64,000 nt of DNA from Coriaria nepalensis. Taxonomy: Eukaryota > Streptophyta > Magnoliopsida > Cucurbitales > Coriariaceae. The stretch covers positions 10,659,001 through 10,723,000 of the forward strand of contig CP114487.1 of assembly GCA_027186245.1 (NCBI GenBank), in the 5' to 3' direction. Position numbers and translations under genes: made by a program. Below are positions 1-12,600 of the stretch, one piece after another; position 1 is the first letter of the stretch, and every line of letters begins with the position of its first letter. The notes below the pieces were generated by a model. The model did not search any database and was not told the origin of the DNA. It saw nothing but the letters and a program-made list of their open reading frames with translations.

Positions 1-628
1 GTCCCATTATCGTTCCACACATCCTGATCTGTTCTTGATTGGTATTGCAAGTAAAATCAATGCACAAGCAATCTCACTAATCTTCATTAAAAATGATGAT
101 AATAACAATTAATAAATTAATAAAAATGAGTTTAATTAATGTTTTGGAGAAGGTCTTTGTAGTAATAATGTAAAATTTTGATATGTTAGGATGAGTTAAT
201 GCATGAACCAAACATGCCTCCTCCAAATACATTATATATATATATATATAAATAAATAAATAAATTTTAATATTTTGAAACCTAATATACTCGTTTGGGT
301 GGGAAAAAAGTTCAGCAAATCGACAGAGACTTGTCTGAACATTGCGAGGGAGCGGCATTTCAAATGCTCTAAAAAAAACAAATCGTGTAATATTACCAGA
401 CACTCATGAACTCACTATTTATTAGAATTATTGCAGTTTTTTTTTTTTTTTTAAATATTTATCATATAATTCTTGGGAATGAGAAAATGGTAGATAAATT
501 AAATTGTGAAAGTGGGAAGCAGGTGGGTGTGGTGGTGAAGTAGAGCTGCCTACAAATTGCTGCTTCGATCTTAGTATATAGTTAATTTATGGGGATTCTC
601 CAAGAAATTTGACCAGATCAGTCAACTT

Positions 629-696
<68 letters not shown>

Positions 697-2022
697 TTAA
701 AGGAAGAAGGTGAAATTAGCTTAAGTTAAACCAATAATGATAGATTAAGGCAGGATCACGTGCTACGTGCATGTAGCTGGGAATATTACCTAGATAATGG
801 ATGCAGCTATAAGATCCTCTTCATTCAAAGATTTAACTCTGGATTTCCTTATTCTATCACTCTTAATTAAGATATAATGTTTGCTTTCTAACGGGAAGAT
901 AATTATTTATACTTAACATAGTACGTTGCTACATAGACAACAATTAGAAATTTAAATCCAATTAACTAACATTTGTTCGGTAATTAAATATTCCATGCGA
1001 TCGGAATTTCGGAAAGTCTCAAACTTTGTTCGAAACAAGTATCAGCCCTGTAACCCTAATCCCAAACTCGAGGTTTATCAATAACTTTGAAACATGTCAA
1101 ACAAGAACACTTCGTTTAATCCTTCAAAGCAATAAAAACCCTAAGTCCTAACCCTACTTCATCAATATTCCAAATTTCAATCGACGTAGACTTTCAATTA
1201 GAGACTCTTTCCTATATGGAGAAATTGGGTAGTCGCCTCTCAGTCAGTTATTGCAATATTATAAGCATACACTTTTTGAAGGAGTAATCAAAAAAGTAGG
1301 TGAACGAAAGTCTCATGTCTATAATGCATGTGATTTTTATGAAAGGTGGTAAAGGTAAACTAGTGAGGGTAATAACTAAGGGTAAGTAAAGCATGCAGTA
1401 AAAAAAGTAAGAAAAAGTAAAAAAAAATTAGTAAAGATTGATGGGTTCATTAAAAGGTCATTATTCTGGAAGAAAATATAGAAAGAAGTAGTGAGCTCTT
1501 GTGTGACTTTTCGTGCCTTCAATTGTGAATTTAGTATGAACCAAAAGCAAGCGAACAGGAAAACAAAACAATGTTCCTCATGTGGCCATGTCCAAGCCTA
1601 TTGTTCTTTAGGAAGTATAGCACATGGTTTTCTCTTTTTCTCCTCCTACTTGATTTTTTTATTAAATTTTTTTTTAACCTATTTGTTAGGTGTTTGTGCA
1701 TATACTCAAGTACTAAGTTATACCAAGCTTCAATCAGATACCCACCATGACTGCTATTTGTAAACACAATGATACCGAATCGCCCAAAGATGAGAGAGGG
1801 AGAGAGAAAGATGAATCTTTTTGAGAATTGATCTTCCATTAATATACAAGTTGCATTATGTGCATGAAAAGTGAATTAAGAAAAAGCTCGAAACAGACTT
1901 CTCCTTATCCTCTGATGAACCCTTTTGTTCAACAGGGTCTACTACTACTAAAAACGACGAATGAAAATTTTACACGGAGTTAAAAAGGAAAAAAAAAAAA
2001 AATGCAGCTAAGTATGTCAGAG
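1..2022. other. Gene-free 3' flank of the MORN gene
   Basis: AT-rich spacer with no supported gene. It holds a TA/TAAA run near 230-265, an (ATT)n-(AT)n-(T)n compound microsatellite at about 629-700, and scattered short open frames with no recognisable protein. The stretch from about 1860 to 2022 lies just past the stop codon of the minus-strand MORN gene and probably contains its 3' UTR. Confidence 0.6.
629..700. repeat. Compound microsatellite (ATT)n(AT)n(T)n
   Basis: About seven ATT/TTA triplets run directly into about fourteen AT dinucleotides and then about twenty T residues. This is a simple-sequence tract read directly from the sequence, with no coding content. Confidence 0.9.
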
Positions 2023-3553
2023 TCAGAGATGAAGTGAATCACAAAACTTGCCATCCATCCTGTTTTGAACGGTTCTAATGGCAGCAACTCTAGCTGCAGT
2101 GGCTGCCTTATTTGCAGCCATTACTGCCTTGTTCACCTCTTCATCCACCCTCCCGAGCTTCATAGCCTTCTCTGCTGTATTTCTAGCACCCTATATATAA
2201 AAACATACAATTCGACAACAAGATTAGAAACAATTTGAGTACAATTGCAAGATGCTAGAGCTAATCAATTCTAATAAATAATGCACCTCGACAGCTCGAA
2301 GAATTGGATCAGTGAGAGGTGATAGGGGGTGTTTAAGATTGCCACAATCCCATTCTCCGCATCTGGTATGACCATTTCGAAAAGTGTACATGCCGTAGCC
2401 TTGTTTCCGGCCTTCATGCCAGGACCCTTCATAGAAATGGCCATTTGCAAAGTGATAGACACCAAATCCATGAACTTTGTCTCCAAAATAGTCCCCTGCG
2501 TATCTATCTCCATTCCTAGAATAACAAAAACAAAAGATAATTCAATGATAATCAAACCCCAATTTAGAACCAATTCAGTCAAATTTGCACTAAAAGATAT
2601 CAAATTTAAGTCAAAAATTCTAATTGAAGAATTCACCTAAAATGGTAAGATCCAAGGCCGTGCTTGACACCGTGCTTGAACTCGCCAACATACAAGCTGA
2701 AATCGGAGCAAGTCTGAACGCCAAGACCATGGCTTTGACCATTATACCATTCACCAGCATAAGAATCACCTGTATAGAATCTATAAACTCCAAATCCATG
2801 TCTAAGGCCCTGCCTATACTGACCTCTATACTTACTTCCCCTCGACCAGCTCTCTATCCCATACCCATCGTATCTTCCATCGATCCAATCTCCTTCGTAT
2901 CTTCCATTTGCGTAGTAGTAGTAAACTCCACTTCCATTACACTTTCCTTTATGGAACTCACCCTCGTAGAAATCTCCATTGCTATAGAACTCCACGCCTT
3001 CTCGGATCGATAGTTTCTTCAACCTCTTTTGGGGAGAAGATTTGATCTCGTTCGGATCCCCGATGAACCACTGGACGGGTTTGGAATTGGTGTTCGGATT
3101 AAACCCGACCCTTTGTTTGAGATTTGAAATGGTCAAGTGGATCAGACCTTTCTTCTTGTTCAAAAAGAAGAGGGCGACAGCGATGAAGACCAGAGCAAGC
3201 AGGAGGTTCTCGGAAGTTAGAATCTCTTCCTTTCTCAGGTTGAAGAAGAATAGAGTGAAGAAGAAGAGGGAGAAGAGAGTAAAGCAAGTCAGCGAAGCAA
3301 GAAAAATAACAGAGGTTCCGTTTCCGAGCCGGTTCCATCTAGGAATCGAGAATGAACCGGACCGGTTGGGCTTCTTCGTCTTCTGCTTCTCTTCATCGTC
3401 GTCGTTGCTGTTGTCTTGATCGGCAGACATCACGTCTTCTTCCGCGATGTTAAAGGAAGAGAGACTGTGAATGGAAGATCGCATGGTTGGCGAAGAACGA
3501 AGAAGAGAGGACTGTGTTCTCGTGAGCTTCGCCTGACTTTTCTGGCCGTCCAT
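2023..3553 (-). CDS. Membrane-anchored MORN-repeat protein (about 437 aa)
   Basis: Three coding exons: 3553-2637, 2515-2287, 2190-2023, with GT-AG junctions that keep frame. I chose the ATG at 3553; the open frame runs slightly further upstream but with no ATG. The N-terminal 80 residues are polar and Ser-rich. Two hydrophobic segments follow (about residues 81-104 and 116-131), suggesting an anchored protein. From about residue 190 there are seven to eight MORN repeats (YEGEFHKGK, YEGDWIDGR, YAGEWYNGQ and so on). The last exon encodes an Ala/Lys-rich helix ending in CDSLHL. MORN repeats are known to bind membranes or scaffold proteins. There is no SET domain, despite the 'SET7/9 family' label often given to such plant proteins. 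Order and type match Arabidopsis At1g77660 (from memory). Function is not established; a role at a membrane is inference. Confidence 0.9.
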
Positions 3554-4328
3554 TTTCAAAGCAGATTCGATCCTCACCGTTCCTTGTTTCCTCTTTCAGA
3601 GACTTATTCTACAGTTTCTCTCCGTTCTACCTCTTGGCAACATCACAGGGGCGGCGCACGATAAGCAGAAGAAGGACGCGTATGTTAAAAATCAAAATGG
3701 AAAATTGAAATTGAAATCTCCCCGGAGAAGAGAGGAAACCAAAAAAAAAAAAAGGGACTACAGCCAAATACGGGAAGTGTGTGTGAGTGAATCGGGAAGA
3801 AGAAATAGACCGAGTACTTTGAATGTTTATCCCATACGACGACGAGGAGGGATCGAGATTCAACTACAGTCGTTAGATGAGATGTCAGGATGGAAATGAG
3901 TTTTTGGCCGTTGGATTTGATTTGGGCAATATACCGGTCCAGACGTCGTGGGAAGATTTGGACCATTTGGTCGTCGGATCTAGATTCGCGCCCTTTTTCG
4001 CTTTTACTGTGGCAGGCCGGCACATGCCGCTAAGAAGAGCTAAAATGCAATAAGAATTCAGTAATGCGCTTTGCTATTATAAGCATTAACCGTAGACGTG
4101 TGATGTTCAAATCAGATCAATCTGACGTATGATTAGTGATCTAACGGATACGATCTGATTTGGCGTTTTAGAGGAATTAAAAGATTACTAGAATGTGGAA
4201 ACAGAAGCTGGATGATTATTATGCCTGGAACCAGTTCTAAACAAATTACTAAACAAAACGACACAGTATTATTAAGAGATCAATCAGAGTAGTCTCCAAA
4301 TCAATCCAATGATGTAGTTCCTTTCTAA
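3554..4328. promoter_or_regulatory. Spacer with 5' leader/promoter of the MORN gene
   Basis: This region lies between the MORN start codon and the stop codon of the next minus-strand gene. It contains CT/GA-rich leader-like sequence near 3560-3900 and no supported gene. The open frames on the plus strand here are antisense shadows or chance. Confidence 0.4.
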
Positions 4329-6150
4329 TCATTTTCTAACTACCAGCTTCTCCCTCATCCTCTCAACAGCAGCCCTAAGCGTCCCTTCATCTTTGCAGAA
4401 CGTAAACCTCACAAGATTCTTACCCTCTTCCGGATTCAAGTAAAACACACTGGTCGGTATAGCTACGACCCCAACTTCCTTGATCAGATACTCGCAAAAC
4501 TCAATATCGTTTTCCATCCCGAATGGAGTGTGGTCCACCACGATGAAGTAGGTCCCACTTGACGGGTACACTTCGAATCCAACGCTCTTCAATCCTTCTT
4601 CCAAGATAGACTTCTTCGCCATGTAATCCCTCCCCAATTCGTCATAATAAGAGTCCGGAGCTCTAAGAGCTGTTGCTGCAGCCCACTGCATTGGAGTAGA
4701 AGTAGCGAATGTCAAAAAAGCATGCGCTTGTCTGATTCCCCATGTCAGATGAGGAGCTGCTATCGCCCACCCAATCTTCCACCCTGTCAACGAAAACGTC
4801 TTCCCCAAGGAGTTCATGGTCACCGTCCGTTCATACATCCCCGGAAGAGAAGCTAAAGAAATATGATCCATTTCAAATGCCAGCTTGTCATAGACCTCAT
4901 CAACAAATGCTAACACGTCGTTTTCTATACAAAGGGAAGCGATCTCATTCAATTCTTCTTTCGTAAACATCTTCCCAGTCGGATTATGCGGAGTATTAAT
5001 CAGAATGGCTCGAGTATTTATCGAGATTGTTGCTTTGAGCTCATTTATCGGGACGGAGAAATCCGGAGGGCGTAATGTGATACCTTTGACATGGGCCCCG
5101 GCCATTGAAAGAGTGGCTTCGTAAGAATCATAGAAAGGAGCGAATAAGATGACCTCATCGCCGGGATTTATTAGCCCAAGTATGGTTGCGGCAATTGCTT
5201 CAGTGCACCCTGAGGTGACAGTGATTTCCTTCTCGGGGTCCACCACTAGTCCGGTGTCTTTCTGGAACCTCTCAGAAATGGCCAGGTTGAAATCGGGAAC
5301 TCCATAACCACGAGCATATTGATTTTTCCCATCCTTGATAGCTTGGATCGCCGCTTCTTTGACGAACTCTGGACCATCAAAATTGGGGAAGCCTTGACCG
5401 AGGTTTATGGCTTTGTGTTTGATGGCGAGGTTGCTCATTTGGGTGAAGATTGTCGTTTTGAATTTCTCTAGACGCTTTGCGATCTGAACAAGAAAGTGTA
5501 AAGAGAAAATGGTATGAAAAAGAAGCCAATGAAGAGCTTGAATACAACAGAAACAATCCATAGTTACTATAATCTTATACTCCAATGAAATAAAAGCATA
5601 TGTATATCACACTATCACAGACTTCAAAACATGAGTGAAATTCTTCGGATTGGAGCGGAATAGTCCACACCTTAGACTTCATTCGACAACATCATGGGCT
5701 AATCAGTTTCAGATGATTAACAATACTTCACACGAAAGGGAAGCTTTTTCATTGGTAAAGTTCTAGGCACAAAAACCAAAGGGGAAAAGTGTACTACTAC
5801 TTAAAATTCGAGGTAAATCAGATGATTGACCATATCGGTCCAGTCAATTCATCCCAAAATATTATACACCAGAAAAAGCAAAATCCCATTTAAAAAGCAA
5901 AATCAAAACTCTCGAAACAAATCGGAATCAAAGCAATAACAGGGAGGGGAAGGGTGGATTTTACCTGCAAGGGCTTCTGGGCTGAGCCGTTAGGGTTCGA
6001 GATGACATCTTTCTCAGTGGAAGCAGTGGACATGGCGATAGACGATGGGTAAGGACCAGAGCTGCTTCTTCTTCCAGTACTACTAATATCACCAAACTTA
6101 GTGCCTAGGTTTTTGGAGAAAGTTGAAAACTTGCTACACATAAAACTCAT
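4329..6150 (-). CDS. PLP-dependent class I/II aminotransferase, kynurenine/glutamine transaminase type (about 446 aa)
   Basis: Two exons: 6150-5965 (62 codons, phase 0) and 5483-4329. The first exon gives a Ser/Thr-rich leader (MSFMCSKFSTFSK...) that could be an organelle presequence. The second holds the entire catalytic fold: INLGQGFPNFDGP near residue 88, NTPHNPTGK with the conserved Asn near 229, DEVYDKL with the PLP-pairing Asp near 257 and Tyr near 260, the Schiff-base Lys near 290 in NSLGKTFSLTGWK, and the substrate-carboxylate Arg in LVRFTFCK. This pattern is typical of the kynurenine-oxoglutarate / glutamine-phenylpyruvate / methionine aminotransferase group, which moves an amino group to a 2-oxo acid. 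Exact substrates cannot be read from sequence. It corresponds to Arabidopsis At1g77670 by type and position (from memory). No breaks seen. Confidence 0.93.
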
Positions 6151-7732
6151 ATCATTACATGTCCAGGTACATTAGTGAAATATTTGGTATATAAGGGAGG
6201 AAGGGATAAGAAGGGAGATGAGCGAAGAGAAATTCTCGATGAACATGAGATGATGAGAATGAGAAAGATTCCTTTTTTTTTTTTTTATAATTATTTTTCT
6301 ATCTACTTTATTTTATTTAACTGTAATCAGGTTATAGAGAGTTGGGCCACCTTCTGGGAACTTTTAAAGGGCCAGTAACTGATCAGTATAATTGACAGTT
6401 ATGTAGCATCTTTTTTCATTTGGTTGGCTCTAATGTATAATGAAGAAAAATGTTATTATTATTATAATATATGCTTCAAATCAAATATCATGCTATGATA
6501 CATGAGAATTGAGATGCAACATTTCTACTGTTAAGTAGAGTCGATAAGAACATGATTAAGTGTCCAACAACAATGAGCTAACTTAAATATGCGAGGAAAG
6601 TTTTTTAACACCATAAAATTAATTTAATATATGAATGATTAGGTAAAAATGTAATTTCTCATATGCGACCTCATGCTATCTTGTTGAACTTGCGGTAAAA
6701 GGAATTCAGCATAAAGTCTTGGTCGAGTATTTTGATGGGTTTTGATCGTTCAAGAGCTGTGGAACAGGCCCAATAAACGGCCCATGACATACAGGTTCGT
6801 TCCTTATTCACCAATATGGATAAAGAGCGCATCGGGCATGTAGTCTGACAGCAACCCCCAGCTACCATCTTTCCAAACTTGCAGGCCTTGCACATCATTC
6901 GGTACCAGTATGGGTAGGGCCGACATTTCGGTATGGGGCTCAAACTCCAAGGACCAAATCTAGTTGAGGGCAGGGTGGGTATATGTTTATCTTCATTTCC
7001 ATAACATCCTCTTCCAACCCTAAGCCTTCATAAACTGGTCCGGAAGCTCTTTTAGCTCACTTTGTAGCTCCTACTCTATCTACATCCATCTGTAAGCTTA
7101 GAAACTTGTTTCTTTTTGCATGTAAACATCTACTATTGTAATTGGTTGTATATTATGAGATCTCAATTCAATGGAGTCAAATGGATATGGTCCCAACACT
7201 TTATAACGGGGGGAGGTGGGGAGGGTGGGTGTGTTTAATAATGATATTTACGAATATAGGCCAATATTATTTATTTTTTCTGACATATATATATATATAT
7301 ATATGTAATTAATATTAATTTTTATATTTAAATAATTTATAAAATATTTTAATTAATTAATCAATTAAATATTTTACTAAATTAATAGATTTAATCCGTC
7401 ACAAATTTATCGAAATCTTATTATATAAAATTCTCACGTCATTTTCATTTGAAGCTAAGTTGTAACAGATATAAGATTACCCGGCTATTCAATCTCACGC
7501 CCTTTGCATGTGAAGCTAATAATTACTTGAAGAAAGAGAGGTCCGAGCTAGAAAAATTCATTATGTTAATTTTTGGGGGCAGGTTGAATAAGCGACTAGG
7601 ATTCATCCACGTCAGACACCTAATCTATTTTCCACATTATTCATCTTACTTCATTGTAAAATCAGGTTTCTCATTTTCCGTATAAGTACCAGTGATGAAA
7701 AAGTTTATTGACAAGCAAAAAGAAAAGTGCAA
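6151..7732. other. Spacer between aminotransferase and FLS-like gene
   Basis: These two genes diverge, so both promoters should lie here. No supported gene was found. A patch at about 6660-7000 is less AT-rich and has a Cys-rich open frame on the minus strand (6671-6943) with no ATG start and no family I recognise. A (TA)n run lies at about 7282-7304. The last few hundred bases before 7733 should contain the FLS promoter. Confidence 0.5.
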
Positions 7733-8952
7733 ATGGGGTTAGAGAGGGTGCAAGACATTGCCTTGACGGGAACTATCCCCGAGGAGTTTATACGGTTGGA
7801 GACGGAGCAGCCGGGAATCACGACCATGCAAGGCGAGGTTCTTGAGGTGCCTGTGATTGATGTGAGCGACCCGGATGAAAGCAAGGTCAATGAAGCAATT
7901 CATGAAGCTAGTAGGAATTGGGGAATGTTTCAAATTGTGAACCATGAAATACCAGATGAGGTTATAAGCAAATTGCAGAGTGTTGGGAAGGAGTTCTTCG
8001 AGCTGCCTCGAGAGGAAAAAGAGGTGTATGCTAAGCTTCCGGGATCGATCGAAGGGTATGGGACTAAGCTCCAGAAGGAAGTGGAAGGAAAGAAAGGATG
8101 GGTCGACCATTTGTTTCATAAGATTTGGCCTCCTTCTGCCATCAACTATAATTTGTGGCCTAAGAACCCAACTATTTACAGGTTAAAGAAATTGCAAGCG
8201 ACAGATACAAATTGTGACATGTCTATTATTTTTTAGTATCTTAATAACCGATAACTTAAATGCTTTTCTAATGTTATTTTCTAATTTTGATGGGTAGGGA
8301 GGCGAATGAGGAGTATGCAAAGTACTTGCATAGGGTGGTAGACAAGTTGTTCAAAAGCATGTCATTAGGGTTAGGGCTTGAAGCTGATGCACTGAAGCTA
8401 GCAGTCGGCGGGGACGATTTGGAGTACATGATGAAGATCAACTACTATCCCCCATGTCCACGGCCTGATCTAGCCCTCGGTGTCGTGGCTCATACCGACA
8501 TGAGCACCCTGACCATCCTCGTGCCCAATGATGTTCAGGGCCTCCAAGCCTTCCGAGACGGGCACTGGTACGACGTCAAGTACGTGCCTAACGCTCTAGT
8601 CATCCACATTGGTGACCAAACTGAGGTACTGATTCTTTTGTTAGGATTTGAGTAACGAGGTGCAATGTCTTTTTTTTTTTTTTTTTATATCAGAAGGGTA
8701 ATTAATTAGTTTAATTAATTACTTCTCTAACCGATGCAGATATTGAGCAATGGAAAGTACAAGAGTGTTCTCCACAGGACAACAGTGAACGAGGCCAAAA
8801 CAAGAATGTCATGGCCTGTGTTTTTTGAGCCCCCGGGTTACCATGAAGTAGGGCCTCACCCAAAGCTTGTCGACGAAGAAAATCCAGCAAAATACAAGAC
8901 CAAGAAATATGCTGACTATGTTTATTGCAAACTCAATAAAATTCCTCAGTAA
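7733..8952 (+). CDS. FLS: Flavonol synthase-like 2-oxoglutarate/Fe(II) dioxygenase (329 aa)
   Basis: Three exons: 7733-8181, 8298-8625, 8740-8952, all in phase. The ATG at 7733 gives [10 protein letters not shown], the usual start of flavonol synthases. The protein has the N-terminal DIOX_N region, [16 protein letters not shown] (FLS signature near residue 17), the iron ligands H215, D217 (HTDM) and H271, and the 2-oxoglutarate-binding R281 and S283 in TRMSW. It also has the FLS-type SxxTxLVP motif (STLTILVP) and [10 protein letters not shown]. Lys in MKINYY and the Phe/Glu of FFEPP match residues reported to contact flavonols. Length fits the family (about 335 aa). FLS oxidises dihydroflavonols to flavonols in the cytosol. 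A close relative with anthocyanidin-synthase-like side activity is possible, but no inactivating change is visible. Confidence 0.92.
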
Positions 8953-9109
8953 TTAATATTGGGATCTAATTATTTAATCAATTAATTAGACTACCCTTCC
9001 TTGTCATCATCCATCCAATTTTTCTTAAAAGAAGAATATGATAATTTATCTGTTGATAATTAAGATCTTTAGATTAAAAAATTAGATTAGGATTTGGCCT
9101 AATCCCTAC
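8953..9109. other. 3' flank of FLS-like gene
   Basis: A short AT-rich stretch between the FLS stop codon and the apparent 3' end of the LINE. It probably contains the FLS 3' UTR. Confidence 0.4.
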
Positions 9110-12100
9110 CAATTTTATGAATAATGAAAAAGCATTACAATGTAATAACCAGGAATTCTGTTCTTACCATTCTTTAAACAAGAAAGAATAGAAACAAGAA
9201 TAGATTTCTCCTCTAAATACAAATAAGAATGTAAGAGACCTAAATGCCTTAAAAAATCATAGATAAAACTGCATTCCCTATTGTAAAATCTAAAAATGTA
9301 AAATACACCAAATGTGAGAGAGATGCCAATCTGCACACTCCTTTCTAATCATAAGAAAAAGAGCTCTGTAATCTATTGTAACTTGAAGAGGTAGAAAGCC
9401 ATGTTTGAAAGCTAGCTAAATTCCATAATATAAGGCAAAAACCTCCGCTTGGAAACTATTCGAACGAGATAGAGTTCGAGAGAAGGCAACCTTCATGTTA
9501 CCTTGATCATCTCGCACTAGAACCCCACATCCAGACTCGCCAGCTTGTCCACTAAAGGAACCATCCACATTGGGACGATGAATGTTGCTAAAATTTTCTT
9601 TGCAACCTAGATCCCGAATGATAGATCTATCGAGGCTCGACAACGCCTTAAGCTTTTTCCAGAAATAGCTAATATCAACCACCCATCTCATCACCTTAGA
9701 AATATTACCTTGAGCTTGCATTTGCTTACCTTCGTGAACCGCCACATTTCTAGCAAGCCAAATTTTCCAACAAATAAGAATAGGGATGAGCGCTATAAGA
9801 TTTCACACTTGACCCGTTGCATGGGAGGCCAACCACCAGAGGAGAAGCCTGCGAGTTATAGGTTACTGCATGTTTCTTATATGGCAAATAGAGGCGAAAA
9901 AAGACCGAACCTTACGCATTATTTGGTTATGAATAAAAAGATGGACATCAGATTCCTCCTATCTATCCGAGCAGCAGTGGCATGCAGTGACAATATTTAG
10001 ACTCTTCTTTTTAATGTTCACATCAACCGCTAATGCACGTTATAAGAGTTTCCAACCAAATAGTTTCAGCTCAAAGGACAAGATAAATTCCATAAAAATT
10101 CAAAATACCTGATGGTTGCATTATCTTGTGAAGAAATCGCTGCCCATGCCGACTTGATGCTAAATTCTCCCGTCTTGCTTGCTGTCCAGATTCGAGCATC
10201 ATTGCCCGACGTGAATATGGGGGGAGCAGTTTCAATATTCACCAACTTGTTCTTGATCTAAGCCAACCTATTGCCAACACTCTCTCGCACCGCATCAAAC
10301 AAAGAAGTAGAGGACAGATCGTAATTTCCTTGAGAAAGAATCCTGATCCCCCAGTTTACGTGCCAAAACTAGATGGACAAGCCGTCCCCAATCTTCCAGC
10401 GTTGAAGCTCCAAGAAGGTCGAAATCATCTCCACCATACCCTTCCATAACCTAGAGCTAGTAGTATGGCATTTCCATTGACTAACCGTAAGAGCATGGGA
10501 ATAACGTGCATTCATATAAGAGCACCATAATGTTTAACATGAATTAAATTTCAGATTCTTTTCAAATCAAAGGCCTTTTTGATATCCTGAAGTCGTCTTA
10601 GTCCAAGGCCGCCCGCAGAGGTTGGTTTACGTATAGAGTCTCATGCAACCCAATGATGTCTCTGATTTCCCTCACGAGAAAAACCCCAGAAAAACCGTGC
10701 CATGCACGATTCTATATTTGCCAGGACCTTTTTTGGAACATGAATCGAAACTAATAGATGTATAGGTATGGACGAGAGAACATGTTTATTAAGATAAGCT
10801 TGCCTCCATGTGATAGATAATCAGCTCTCTAGCCCTTCAATTTAGAAGTAATCTTCTCGACTAAATCTTGAAAATGAGCAATTTTAACTCGACCATAAGA
10901 TATAGGCGTTCTGAGATAGGTAAATGGAGAGGAACCTTTCTGAAAGCCTATAATGTGCGCAATCGTTTTACTCCTAACAATAGGACAATTACTGTGAACA
11001 TAATAATTACTTTTAGCCAATTCAATAGCTCAGATAATATGCATTAGGGTTCTCAGTGATTGGATATTTCCATTAGAAAATATAAGTGTCGTCCGCAAAA
11101 AGCATATGAAAGATACTGGGACAATTGTGTTTCGTAGAGAAAGGAGTAATTAAACCCCCTTGTACCACTCTGGAAATACTTCTACTGAGACATTCTTCTG
11201 CGAGGATGAAAAGCATAGGAGAAATGGAGTCGTCTTGTCTCAGGCTTCAAGTACCCTGGAACCAACCTTATAAACACCCTGAAAAACAACTGAGAAATTA
11301 ACCCCACTACAGCAGTTAGCTATCATTTGGTGGAGAAGAGTCGAGAATCCAAACCGAGAGACATAGTATCTAGAAAAGTCCATTTGAGACGATCATAACC
11401 CTTCATCATATCCAGTTTGAAAATAACATTACAACTGTTTACCTCCTTCCCCAGGTATCTCGTTAATTCATGACCTAAGCCAACAGCCTCTGAAATAGAA
11501 CGATTTTGTACAAATTCATGTTGAGGATCTGAGATGAGATTTGGAAGGAATTTTCGGATCCTATTAGCAAGGGATTTCGAAAAAAATTTATAATAGACAT
11601 TGCGGAGACTTATCGGACGAAAATCCTTTAGAGATATAGGATTCTTCTTTTTCGGAATAAGCACTAGAAATGTACTCGTCATAGTAGTGGGAAGAACTCA
11701 ACTTGAAATAAAATAATTGGCTGCTTCTAAGATGTCCATTTTTACTATATCCCAACAAGTTTGAAAGAGACTGGAAGAAAATGAGTCTAAACCCGGAGCG
11801 TTGTCGACATCAATGGACTAAGTAGCTTCCTTAACCTCTTCAAAAGTGAAAGGAGATAAAATGAAATCATTATCCGCTCGGGTAAGAATAGAAGGAATGC
11901 AATCCAACATTTCATGATCGAAAACCACATCCTTAGATTTGTACAAATCACGGAAATAATTGATAGCTTCATGGGTGGAAATCCTCCGGATTAGAAGACT
12001 CCCAATTTTCATATGTAATATTGCTAAGATTTAAGCACATATTTTTATTTTGAATGGAAGAATGGGAGAGCTCCATATTCCCATCACCCTCCTTTATCCA

Positions 12101-12600
12101 CTTTTCTCTCGATGTTTGTTTCCAGTAAATGTCCTCCCTATTTAGACACTCGTTATACGCGGAAACAGCCTCCTTATACTCCTTCTCGGTCTGCTCATTC
12201 CAACCCGACTGTAGAGCTTGATCTAAGACACCAACTTTATCTCTCCAAGTGGCCAAATCCACAAAAATGTTACCGGGATGCTTCCGGTTCCATAGTTTCA
12301 ACTTAGACCGAATATTCTGCAGGTTTGCGAAAGGATCTACATGATGTGTGCCATTCGTTTCGTACAGTGTCCATGAATGAATTATGAGTTTCCCACATGC
12401 ATTGGTACCTAAACAATCTCGGCCCCGAATAAGAAAAAGCTTCTGAGGATTAAACTAAGGGACAGTGATCCAAGTGAATGTGAGTTAAGTGTGTAATCTT
12501 TCCATCAAATAAACTGCAAATATCTGGGGAGACAAGTATCCTATTAGAAAATGTTTGTTTCGGAAATCTGAGATCAGAGTTGACTTTTGGAAATCCTATT
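9110..12600 (-). mobile_element. Decayed, 5'-truncated LINE (non-LTR retrotransposon)
   Basis: Read on the minus strand from about 12600 down to about 9110, broken reading frames match successive parts of a plant LINE ORF2. The linker after the endonuclease carries WKQTSREKWIKEGDGN (about 12130-12080). The reverse transcriptase has a copy of the LIPKKKNP..LKDFRPISL block (about 11655-11590), FKLDMMKGYDRLKW (about 11420-11380), an SLRQDDSISPMLF block near 11220 and the catalytic FADD box at 11088-11099. Later come an SPFTYLRTPI zinc-finger/RVT segment (about 10920) and a terminal RNase H-like domain (DGSFSGQAGESGCGVLVRDD, about 9560-9480). Stops and frame changes separate these blocks, and I see no ORF1 or intact endonuclease, so it should be unable to move by itself. 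I could not identify target-site duplications or a clean poly-A tail. Confidence 0.88.

Noticed and set aside
1491..1839. Overlapping open frames on both strands
   Set aside because: Low complexity, no start context, no family; AT-rich chance frames.
2329..3419. Plus-strand open frames of 100-130 codons
   Set aside because: Antisense shadows of the MORN gene exons.
9710..10000. Plus-strand 96-codon frame
   Set aside because: Antisense to the decayed LINE.
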